Shown here: one piece after another, positions 37,603 through 44,674 of the stretch
Layout: the number at the start of each line of letters is the position of its first letter
How positions within the stretch are numbered: the stretch's first letter is position 1
Assembly: GCF_023111095.1 (NCBI RefSeq)
Contig: NZ_JALGYW010000007.1
Coordinates: 124,001 to 188,000 of the forward strand
Length of the DNA: 64,000 nt
DNA from: Maribellus sp. YY47
GTDB lineage: Bacteria; Bacteroidota; Bacteroidia; Bacteroidales; Prolixibacteraceae
Direction of reading: 5' to 3'
Made by a program: the position numbers and the translations under genes
The notes under the pieces: generated by a model
Database searches by the model: none
Told to the model about the DNA's origin: nothing
What the model saw: the letters and a program-made list of their open reading frames with translations, nothing else

Positions 37603-38466
37603 ATGGAAATAAGAAAAGCTCAAAGAAAGCAAGCCAAGATTAAGCTTGCTTTACAAGGGCCATCTGGCTCTGGAAAAACTTATTCAGCACTCCTACTTGC
37701 TGCTGGATTAACTGACTACAGCAAAATCGCTGTTATTGACACTGAAAATCACTCTGCTGACCTCTATGCTCATTTGGGTGATTACTCTGTACTTCAACTT
37801 CAAAAGCCATTCTCTCCTGAAAGGTATATTGAAGCTATTGAAACCTGTGAGAATGCAGGAATGGAAGTGATCATCATTGACTCCATCACACATGAGTGGG
37901 ATGGCTCAGGTGGTGTTCTTGATGTACATGGCAACATGCCTGGGAACTCTTTCACCAACTGGGCTAAAATGACGCCAAGGCATAATGCTTTTGTGCAAAA
38001 GATCTTGGAATCACCTTGTCACATCATATCAACAATCAGGACCAAGACAGATTATACCCTTTCTGAAAAGAATGGGAAAATGATTCCTGAGAAGGTTGGA
38101 CTAAAGGGAATTACTAGAGACGGGATGGACTATGAATTTACCGTTGTTTTTGATCTTGATATTAAACACTACGCTTCTGCGTCAAAAGACAGAACAGGTT
38201 TATTCATGGATAAACCGGCTTATGTTATTTCATCAAAGACAGGTGAAAGAATTCTTCAATGGTGTAATGCCGGGACTTCATTAGATGAAGTCATCAAGCA
38301 AGTTCAGCAGGCCAAAGACACCATAGAACTGAGGGATCTACTTAAAAGGTACCCGGAATTCAGGACTTCTATTGAACCTCTGGCTGTAAAGCGAAATGAG
38401 GTTTTAAATGCTACGATTATTAACCAAACAAGAATATCCGGAAATGGAACTAATAAAGGTAAATGA
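37603..38466 (+). CDS. Sak4-like RecA-fold ATPase
   Basis: A 287-aa P-loop ATPase related to the Sak4/AAA_24 nucleotide-binding proteins of phages. Walker A is GPSGSGKT at residues 19-26, and Walker B is VIIIDSITHEW around residue 90. The segment KVGLKGITRDGMDYEFTVVF is typical of this family. Such proteins assist single-strand annealing or recombination. It overlaps the DUF3871-like gene by 23 nt, so the two work as a unit, likely the element's recombination or replication module. Confidence 0.78.
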   Translation: MEIRKAQRKQAKIKLALQGPSGSGKTYSALLLAAGLTDYSKIAVIDTENHSADLYAHLGDYSVLQLQKPFSPERYIEAIETCENAGMEVIIIDSITHEWDGSGGVLDVHGNMPGNSFTNWAKMTPRHNAFVQKILESPCHIISTIRTKTDYTLSEKNGKMIPEKVGLKGITRDGMDYEFTVVFDLDIKHYASASKDRTGLFMDKPAYVISSKTGERILQWCNAGTSLDEVIKQVQQAKDTIELRDLLKRYPEFRTSIEPLAVKRNEVLNATIINQTRISGNGTNKGK

Positions 38467-39442
38467 CAAGTCACAACTCAAACTTGTGCCTTCACCAACT
38501 GCTGTAAAAGATAATCAAAGGACAAACTCTGATGTACATTTTATGGCAGCAAACACAGAAATAATTGGCATTGATGATATGCGTAAAAAACATACCATCC
38601 CTGTATTTGCCAAGGACAATGAGAGTACAATTTCTCATCAGGAATTTATTGAAACTGTTGAATATGTTACTCAACAAATCTTTGGAGGTGAGCATATTCT
38701 TACACCTGCTGTAAGGGTCTCACATCCCATTAAAGGGAGAATTCCATCTGCTGTAGGTAAACCTGCCAAAGAGCTTCTGGAACATGAAAAAACGCTTTAT
38801 TTTGAGAGGATGGCGTTTGCAATAGAGATTGCTTCCATCAGGGATAATGTTGCTGGGAATGAGCTTAATTTGACTGTGGGTGGTGTCAGGGCTTATAACC
38901 TTGACAACCTTCATTCAACGAAAAGAGCAGAGAGTTTCAGGCTATTTATCGGATTCAAAAATTCGGTATGCTGTAATCTTTGTGTTTCAACAGATGGATT
39001 CAAGAATGACATCAAGGTCAGAACCATTGCAGAACTGGCAAAGTCTGCTTATAATCTCTTTGGTGAATTCAACTCTTACAAGGAAATTGAAAAGTACAGC
39101 AGTTTGCCAGATACAGTCATTACAGAAAGCCAGTTTGCTCAAATTGTTGGTAGAGCAAGGTTGTACCAAAACATGCCATGGAAAAACAGGAAAGATTTAC
39201 CTGCATTTCCATTAATGGATAACCAAGTGACTCAGATTGTAAAAGACTTCTATTCAGATGAAAGTTTTTGCAGGGACGAATCTGGAAATATCAATCTGTG
39301 GAAGCTGTATAATCTGTTCACAGGAGCTAATAAGTCATCTTACATTGATAGTTTTCTTGACCGGGGTGTAGGATGCCAGCATTTTGTTGGTGGTTTACAT
39401 CAGGCTTTGTCTGGAAGCGAATTTAATTGGTTTTTGAATTAA
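38444..39442 (+). CDS. DUF3871-like protein
   Basis: A 332-aa cytosolic protein with start MELIKVNDKSQ at 38444; an upstream in-frame start at 38408 adds 12 residues and overlaps the ATPase further. Visible conserved stretches are HEFIETV-like SHQEFIETVEYV, PAVRVSHPIKGRIPSAVGKP, NLTVGGVRAYNLDNL and WKLYNLFTGANKSSYIDSFL. I believe this is the DUF3871 family, repeatedly found next to Sak4-like ATPases in Bacteroidota elements and plausibly a functional partner such as an annealing protein. A terminator follows 4 nt after the stop. Confidence 0.7.
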   Translation: MELIKVNDKSQLKLVPSPTAVKDNQRTNSDVHFMAANTEIIGIDDMRKKHTIPVFAKDNESTISHQEFIETVEYVTQQIFGGEHILTPAVRVSHPIKGRIPSAVGKPAKELLEHEKTLYFERMAFAIEIASIRDNVAGNELNLTVGGVRAYNLDNLHSTKRAESFRLFIGFKNSVCCNLCVSTDGFKNDIKVRTIAELAKSAYNLFGEFNSYKEIEKYSSLPDTVITESQFAQIVGRARLYQNMPWKNRKDLPAFPLMDNQVTQIVKDFYSDESFCRDESGNINLWKLYNLFTGANKSSYIDSFLDRGVGCQHFVGGLHQALSGSEFNWFLN

Positions 39443-39445
39443 ATT

Positions 39446-39476
39446 AAGACTGCTCTATATCAAAGAGCAGTCTTTA
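39446..39476 (+). terminator. Intrinsic terminator
   Basis: Perfect 11-bp stem AAGACTGCTCT / AGAGCAGTCTT with a 7-nt loop followed by TAATCTTC. It marks the end of the core module and start of the cargo. Confidence 0.8.
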
Positions 39477-39489
39477 ATCTTCATCATAT

Positions 39490-39497
39490 TAATTTTG
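39490..39497 (+). promoter_or_regulatory. Promoter -7 box for the DnaQ-like gene
   Basis: TAATTTTG fits TAnnTTTG, directly after a terminator and 56 nt before the ATG at 39554. Confidence 0.5.
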
Positions 39498-39553
39498 TAA
39501 CTTGCAGAATCAATATTTTCAGTAATGTACATTAAGGAAGTCAATCTCAATAA

Positions 39554-40942
39554 ATGTCAAATTTACTATTTATTAAAACGAAAACTAATACAAAGGATGG
39601 GGATATATTATTCACTGGACCATATTCAATGATAGCTCCATATTTAATAGAAATCGCTTGGATTCTTGCCAATGAATTTGGTGAGATTATTCAAGAGAAT
39701 AATTTCATCCTTGATAAATCTAATGACACCAACATATTTGTAAATAAGTCAATTTCAGAGAAAACATCATGGTCTCTCAAAACAATTTTAGTTGAACTTA
39801 ACAAAGTTATTCTGAATACAGATTGTCTTATCTATCAGGATTTTATTGTTGAAAGAATTATTGAAACAGAATCATTGAGAAATGATGTGAGATTTATTTT
39901 GCCCTCAAAAAATCGGATTAATCTTCGTGATATTAGAGAGTATCTTTTAGATGAAAGTCAATTTCTTGCTACTATAAGTATTAGTGATTTATATTTCAGG
40001 TTATTTGCAGAGAATGCAAGGACAAAGAAAAATGGTGCTCACAAGGATGTATGGTTACTGTATCGCTGTTTCTTTGCGATGATAAAACGTAAGATTATTA
40101 TGTACCCACGAGAAAAAAATAACTGCCTAAACATTAATAAACTAATTACTACAAGAAATAATAAACTATTTAGAAGAGTTAATAATAAGATTTCGTTAGA
40201 ATATGATTATGCTGGTTTCTGGCACTCCAAATTATCTGGGAAAAAAGCAACTATATATTGTGATAAAGATAAATTTAAAGAATCTTTTTTCAGCAAGGAA
40301 TTGTTAGAGATTGAACTGAAACTAAAAGGATTAATGACAGTTTCAACGATTTACAAAAAGAATGAAATCCAAAATAAAAACATACAAGAAGAAACAAATA
40401 AAATTACACGATTAATTAACTCTATTATAAACCTTTACAAACAAGCCAGACTTTATAATGAATACACTATTATGGGATATCCAAAAGAAGATTTTATTGG
40501 TTTTAAAGGCAACTTAATTGATGAATACCAAGGGGAATATACTTTGCAAAACTATTATTTTGAGCAAATTCCTTATTTTACTGGTGATGAGGTATTTTTT
40601 CAAGCTTTTGATAGTGAGTGGATTTATGATGGTTTGTGTCAATATTTACGCATTTTGAATCCAAGAACAAAGATAAGTAATTCATATTTCAAACATTTTA
40701 GAAATAGAATTAAGTCAGATGACGCGTATTCTGAGATATGTAATGAACTTGACAATATTTATTTAGCTGGAAATTTCATTTATGATAATACTCTTGAAAT
40801 TCATCTTAAAAAAGTATTGAAGCTAATTAATATAGAAGATATTTGGATTGGATATGATAACGGTATACATTTTCCCAAAAATGGCTTTTTTATCGGTAAA
40901 CCATTTAGGAGTTATTTGTCCGAGGAAGAGTGTCTTTATTAG
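39554..40942 (+). CDS. DnaQ-like fold protein with degenerate exonuclease site
   Basis: A 462-aa protein of very AT-rich codon use. The first 180 residues follow the DEDDh exonuclease pattern: LLFIKTKTN in place of the FFDTETTG motif, IAWILANEFGEIIQENNFIL, then KTILVELNKVILNTDCLIYQ in place of the HNxxFD motif, and GAHKDVWLLYRCFFAM in place of the HNALxDxxA motif. The paired acidic residues of motif I are Lys (KTK), so DNA or RNA cleavage by this site is unlikely. The remaining 280 residues match nothing I know. It has its own promoter and opens the cargo region. Possibly a nucleic-acid sensor or structural derivative. Confidence 0.6.
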   Translation: MSNLLFIKTKTNTKDGDILFTGPYSMIAPYLIEIAWILANEFGEIIQENNFILDKSNDTNIFVNKSISEKTSWSLKTILVELNKVILNTDCLIYQDFIVERIIETESLRNDVRFILPSKNRINLRDIREYLLDESQFLATISISDLYFRLFAENARTKKNGAHKDVWLLYRCFFAMIKRKIIMYPREKNNCLNINKLITTRNNKLFRRVNNKISLEYDYAGFWHSKLSGKKATIYCDKDKFKESFFSKELLEIELKLKGLMTVSTIYKKNEIQNKNIQEETNKITRLINSIINLYKQARLYNEYTIMGYPKEDFIGFKGNLIDEYQGEYTLQNYYFEQIPYFTGDEVFFQAFDSEWIYDGLCQYLRILNPRTKISNSYFKHFRNRIKSDDAYSEICNELDNIYLAGNFIYDNTLEIHLKKVLKLINIEDIWIGYDNGIHFPKNGFFIGKPFRSYLSEEECLY

Positions 40943-41050
40943 GTTAATATTTTGTAATATGAGGGATTGCCTCTTAATTCTTTTTTCTATAATTAATGAC
41001 TTAGCTTGCTTCTGGATAAATCGGAAGTGTTTTATTAGAATTGCCATATA

Positions 41051-41299
41051 ATGAAAAAAATACAGTTAATTCATAAAGAACATCATGAGGAATGCATGGA
41101 AGTGCTAAAAAGCACCATAGTCAAAGATGAGGATTTGGATAAATTCACGATTGATAAGGACACTCTGTTACATGAACTTCCAGAGCCTGTAATTAATGCT
41201 TTTTTAGATTTTCTATCATCATACAGGGGAGAACTGAGGCAAATTGCTTTAAAAATGATTAAAGAAGGCACACTTATTTTAGAATGTTGGGAAGATTAA
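41051..41299 (+). CDS. Small acidic protein, copy 1 of a two-member family
   Basis: An 82-aa protein (MKKIQLIHKEHHEECMEVLK) with no known domain. It is clearly paralogous to the protein at 44359: shared anchors are QLIH, IDKDTLL, LP, FLDFL, MIK-GTL and CW at the end, about half of residues identical. Mostly helical with an acidic tail. Its stop overlaps by 4 nt the stop of the convergent 41296 gene. Size, charge and recurrence would fit an antitoxin, inhibitor or immunity-type protein, but nothing shows this directly. Confidence 0.7.
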   Translation: MKKIQLIHKEHHEECMEVLKSTIVKDEDLDKFTIDKDTLLHELPEPVINAFLDFLSSYRGELRQIALKMIKEGTLILECWED

Positions 41300-41649
41300 T
41301 AGTCAAATTTCACTATACCAGTTTCCTCAGAAATTGACACATTAAGATTATGCCCCCCATCTCCATTAATTTGATTTCGACTGTCTCCTTCTTCGGTTGA
41401 TAAATGCAGGATGTGGTCAGAGATTCTTTTTTCCCATTGCTTTCTTGTTTTTTTATGGAATTTAGGCTTGTCAATCAATGCATCTATCATCATCTCAATA
41501 GTATAAGTTCCTTCAAGAATCATCAAATCAATAAGTCCACATTCAGCATCAATATGATGTCTTAACCAAGTAACACCTTTGGAGACAGGATTTGGTTTTC
41601 TAACCAGCTTCATAGTGTTCTGAATATCTTCCTCTCTTGCTTTGGACAT
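41296..41649 (-). CDS. Hypothetical protein, 117 aa
   Basis: Soluble protein with a Lys-rich N-terminus (MSKAREEDIQNTMKLVRKPN), a central segment GVTWLRHHIDAECGLIDLMI and a basic KKTRKQWEKRISDHI helix. No recognisable domain. It is convergent with the small acidic gene at 41051 and is the only minus-strand gene of the island besides the XRE regulator. Start at ATG 41649; no clear promoter box. Confidence 0.6.
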   Translation of the reverse strand: MSKAREEDIQNTMKLVRKPNPVSKGVTWLRHHIDAECGLIDLMILEGTYTIEMMIDALIDKPKFHKKTRKQWEKRISDHILHLSTEEGDSRNQINGDGGHNLNVSISEETGIVKFDY

Positions 41650-41762
41650 GAATTTTGAGTTTAAGTACAGAGAAAGTTACAAAAATCATATAAGAAATCC
41701 CTTTTCACATCACTACAAGTTGGCAATGGATTAGCTATTTATTCAACCTCAAAAACTTAATC

Positions 41763-42071
41763 ATGAAAACAAAACAAATCATACTTCACCTTATTGGTGA
41801 GCAAATTCGCAATCAGTTGCTAATCCTTACATTTGAAAAATTAGGATTTGACTGTAATAATTACACACTGAACATCAGTGAAGTAATTTTAACACTGGTT
41901 GGATTTGATGCAAAGTCAGATTGTCTGTATGAACAATATTTTCAACTGCTGGAAGATGCAGCAAAAGAAACGTCATACATCAATTTGGATCAAATGCTGA
42001 GCAAGTGGTCAAATTTAATTTATTCGAAGCTAATTGAAATTAAGGCAAATGAATTTTTCTCTTCCGGGTAA
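41763..42071 (+). CDS. Hypothetical protein, 102 aa
   Basis: Soluble helical protein starting MKTKQIILHLIGEQIRNQLL. It contains FDCNNYTLNISEVILTLVGF and an acidic-aromatic centre. No family recognised. It is convergent with the XRE regulator; the two stops are 11 nt apart, so this is a real, bounded gene by spacing. Confidence 0.6.
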   Translation: MKTKQIILHLIGEQIRNQLLILTFEKLGFDCNNYTLNISEVILTLVGFDAKSDCLYEQYFQLLEDAAKETSYINLDQMLSKWSNLIYSKLIEIKANEFFSSG

Positions 42072-42082
42072 AATCATGAATA

Positions 42083-42310
42083 TTAATTAGCAGTTTCTAC
42101 ATCAACTAACTCAGCGATTGAAATTTCAAGTGCCTGACTAATCTTATAAAGAGTTGAAATCGTTGGGTTAGTTCTTCCAGCTTCCAAACGAGATAAGTTC
42201 GCTTTTTCAAAATTGCAGATGGCAGCCAGATTCTGTTGGGTAATCCCCTTGGATTCCCTTAATATGCGAATTCTATCACCAATCTTTTTTTGAAGCTGGT
42301 TAATATTCAT
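42083..42310 (-). CDS. XRE-family transcriptional regulator
   Basis: A 75-aa repressor-like protein that is almost entirely a helix-turn-helix: IRILRESKGITQQNLAAICN and ANLSRLEAGRTNPTISTLYK, ending in an acidic tail. Probably a dimeric repressor controlling itself and the divergent gene at 42409. Two copies of a matching imperfect palindrome lie in the 98-bp gap upstream. Confidence 0.9.
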   Translation of the reverse strand: MNINQLQKKIGDRIRILRESKGITQQNLAAICNFEKANLSRLEAGRTNPTISTLYKISQALEISIAELVDVETAN

Positions 42311-42313
42311 TAA

Positions 42314-42376
42314 TTATCATTTCTGACAACTAAGATTTTGTTTTATCTTTATAAATAGGTTATCATATATGACAAC
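42314..42376. promoter_or_regulatory. Two operator-like palindromes between divergent genes
   Basis: Site 1 TTATCATTTCTGACAAC (42314-42330) and site 2 GTTATCATATATGACAAC (42359-42376). Site 2 is an imperfect palindrome GTTnTCAT-AT-ATGAnAAC; site 1 shares 14 of 17 bases in the same orientation. Site 1 begins 4 nt upstream of the XRE start codon. Likely binding sites for the XRE protein. Confidence 0.65.
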
Positions 42377-42408
42377 CAAAAGGATAGTAGTAATATAACG
42401 GGCTATAC

Positions 42409-42657
42409 ATGGGAGGTGTTTTAGATAAACTGGTCTTCACAGAATCTCTGTTACTTCAGCTTCTGGTCATTGGATTGCTTTATGCCCTGTTCCATATAGT
42501 TGGACTCTTTGTCCTAAAATTCATGGATCATCGAAGTAACTCAGTCTCAAGAATCATTAGGATCAAATACGCCTTTGTCGTGAGCTTTTTTATCACATTG
42601 CAAATTCAAATATTGCTTGTCGGGATTGCACAGTGCTATATTCTCTTTTTTTACTAA
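42409..42657 (+). CDS. Small two-helix membrane protein
   Basis: An 82-aa protein with two long hydrophobic segments (LLLQLLVIGLLYALFHIVGL and the C-terminal YAFVVSFFITLQIQILLVGI) separated by a basic loop MDHRSNSVSRIIRIK. No family recognised. It is divergent from the XRE regulator and directly precedes the 42669 gene, so it probably forms a regulated two-gene unit with it. Confidence 0.6.
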   Translation: MGGVLDKLVFTESLLLQLLVIGLLYALFHIVGLFVLKFMDHRSNSVSRIIRIKYAFVVSFFITLQIQILLVGIAQCYILFFY

Positions 42658-42668
42658 AGTCATCTGCT

Positions 42669-43538
42669 ATGCCAATTAACCAAATACAACAGACGAGCTC
42701 AGAGAATAATACTATTGATGGGTTATTGCTAAAAGCCGCAAAGGTGTTTGTCAAATATGATTTATACCCTCATTCTCCAAAACAATATTTTATTGAGCAG
42801 TTTCCATTTGTAAATAGGGTTAGTTTAAATCGGGCTTGGGACAAAGCAAATAATGAAATCACATATCAAGAGCGCATAAAATTCAATCAATATGGGTATG
42901 ACAAGGAAGAATGCTTTTGGACCAAAGAGGTAGAGTTTGATAAAGATGAAATAATTAAGAATCTCAATCAAGACTATGATTTGGTGTTCGACTATCTAAT
43001 TAACAAGCCAAATTCATATACATTGAAAGCCCGTGACAAAAGAGCTCATTATTACTTAGCCTTAGGTTACATTACAAACATATCCGAGGAAATAAAGTCT
43101 AGTGATAAGCTAAAGAAATTTAATCTCCCCGGAGAAATTGAAAAGGCTATTTCATACGTCTTTTTCTTCTTCGGAGCTGTAGTCGCACTCAGTCCTATAT
43201 TGATTCCTTTTCTAATTACAAGCTTCACTCCGAGTGATAAACTTGTCCTGAAATATTTGAAGGAGGAATTTAAAACTTTTGACGAGTCCCAGTTTGATAT
43301 TGACTCTTTAACCCTGCTTGTTGCCCATGAACATCTTTACAGGTTTAATGGCGCAGTGTGTAATGATGGATCAATAAGTCACTCCCAGGGCAGGGGAACG
43401 TGCTCGTATCATGGAGGAGTTTCATATTACTTCTACAAAGGGGATTGTATGATGACATGGGATGAATGCCAGGAAGAAGCCATCAAGCTCTTGGAAAAGA
43501 TAAAGAAGAAAGCAAAACGAAGATCATGGATTGATTGA
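42669..43538 (+). CDS. Membrane protein with C-terminal DUF3761-like domain
   Basis: A 289-aa protein; the preferred start MPINQIQQ at 42669 removes 12 residues that would overlap the upstream gene. Residues 1-165 are soluble and rich in Tyr and charged residues, a hydrophobic segment follows near 165-195 (AISYVFFFFGAVVALSPILI), and the end carries CNDGSISHSQGRGTCSYHGGV, which matches the small DUF3761 module (CxDGxxSxSxxxxGTCSxHGGV) often found in exported proteins. The last 30 residues are very basic. Role unknown. Confidence 0.65.
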   Translation: MPINQIQQTSSENNTIDGLLLKAAKVFVKYDLYPHSPKQYFIEQFPFVNRVSLNRAWDKANNEITYQERIKFNQYGYDKEECFWTKEVEFDKDEIIKNLNQDYDLVFDYLINKPNSYTLKARDKRAHYYLALGYITNISEEIKSSDKLKKFNLPGEIEKAISYVFFFFGAVVALSPILIPFLITSFTPSDKLVLKYLKEEFKTFDESQFDIDSLTLLVAHEHLYRFNGAVCNDGSISHSQGRGTCSYHGGVSYYFYKGDCMMTWDECQEEAIKLLEKIKKKAKRRSWID

Positions 43539-43607
43539 CTTTTTGAATATAACCTTCACCTACATGAAATTTAATTCTTACGCAATAATCAATAAAAACT
43601 ATTTAAA

Positions 43608-44321
43608 ATGAAAATAAAACATTTATGCTTTGCATTAATACTCCTAGTATGTGCCTGTTCTGACAGTAGTTCAGATGATGAGAAGATCGTTGATTTCTCA
43701 GGAGACTCCGGGATCTTTATTGATCAAAGAGATGGACATCGTTACAACTGGATTAAGATTGGAGAACAAGTCTGGATGGCGGATAACCTGGCCTATCTCC
43801 CTGATGGAGTTTCATTAACTGACTCTCCTTTTGCCGTGTTTGAATACAATGGGGACAACCCTCAGGAGGCAAGGAAAAGTGAAGGGTATAAAGAATACGG
43901 AGTATTTTACAACTACTATGCAGCAAATGAGTTCTGTCCAGAGGGTTGGCATCTACCATCCAATGCTGAATGGGAACATTTGGCAGAGTTTATCAGTGAA
44001 GATAATGGCGGCTTTGAAAAACAAGAAGAGACCAAATATGACCTTGAAGGATGGTTTGAAGTTGGTAAACAACTAAAAATAGTAACGAGTGTGTATGAAA
44101 CTAATGGAACTGACAATTATGGCTTTTCTGCACTGCTGCCAGGAATAATTGAAGGCAACGGGAGTGTTTCTTCCAAAGGGCAATATGGTAGATTTTGGAC
44201 AGCAACAGAGGAAAATGAAGGTAGGACTTATGCGAGGTTTGTAAAATCCAGTTCAAGCCTGCTATATACCACTCATTTATGGAAAACAAGCAAACTTAGT
44301 GTCAGATGTGTAAAAGATTAA
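43608..44321 (+). CDS. FISUMP-domain lipoprotein
   Basis: A 237-aa lipoprotein with signal peptide ending LVCACS and a Fibrobacter succinogenes major paralogous domain: DGHRYNWIKIGEQVWMADNL, then YGVFYNYYAANEFCPEGWHL and a C-terminal FWTATEEN...SVRCVKD. Such proteins are surface lipoproteins with a C-type-lectin-like fold, common in Bacteroidota. It is an unusual item beside defence genes and may be passenger cargo. Confidence 0.85.
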   Translation: MKIKHLCFALILLVCACSDSSSDDEKIVDFSGDSGIFIDQRDGHRYNWIKIGEQVWMADNLAYLPDGVSLTDSPFAVFEYNGDNPQEARKSEGYKEYGVFYNYYAANEFCPEGWHLPSNAEWEHLAEFISEDNGGFEKQEETKYDLEGWFEVGKQLKIVTSVYETNGTDNYGFSALLPGIIEGNGSVSSKGQYGRFWTATEENEGRTYARFVKSSSSLLYTTHLWKTSKLSVRCVKD

Positions 44322-44358
44322 TAGATTTCGTAACACTTCTTGCATGCCAACCACTTTA

Positions 44359-44610
44359 ATGAAAAAGTTCCAACTCATTCACCAAGAAAAAGATGAGCAG
44401 TGTTTTGAGATTCTCAAATCCTGCATTGTTGAAGACAAGAAACTCAAGGAATACCGCATTGACAAAGACACTCTGTTAGAAAACCTGCCAGAAAGTATTG
44501 TCAATAAATTCCTTGATTTCTTAGGCACTGATCGACAGTTTAGAACTTTGATGTTGCACATGATTAAATCAGGAACATTGGTTATCAGTTGTTGGGATGA
44601 TGAAGAATAG
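44359..44610 (+). CDS. Small acidic protein, copy 2 of a two-member family
   Basis: An 83-aa protein beginning MKKFQLIHQEKDEQCFEILK and ending GTLVISCWDDEE. It is the paralogue of the 41051 protein, with which the start MKK at 44359 is aligned; an in-frame ATG at 44344 would add five residues. It stands 64 nt before hsdR on the same strand, so it could be the first gene of the R-M operon. No known domain. Confidence 0.7.
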   Translation: MKKFQLIHQEKDEQCFEILKSCIVEDKKLKEYRIDKDTLLENLPESIVNKFLDFLGTDRQFRTLMLHMIKSGTLVISCWDDEE

Positions 44611-44674
44611 CATTTATCAATAAAATTCCTAAATTTAGCCAACCAAAAACAAAAAGTACGACAACCGCTTTATA

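Noticed and set aside
40823-41051. Short frames on both strands between the DnaQ-like gene and the small acidic gene
   Set aside because: Overlap the end of the upstream gene and have low-complexity AT-rich codon content; no sign of coding.
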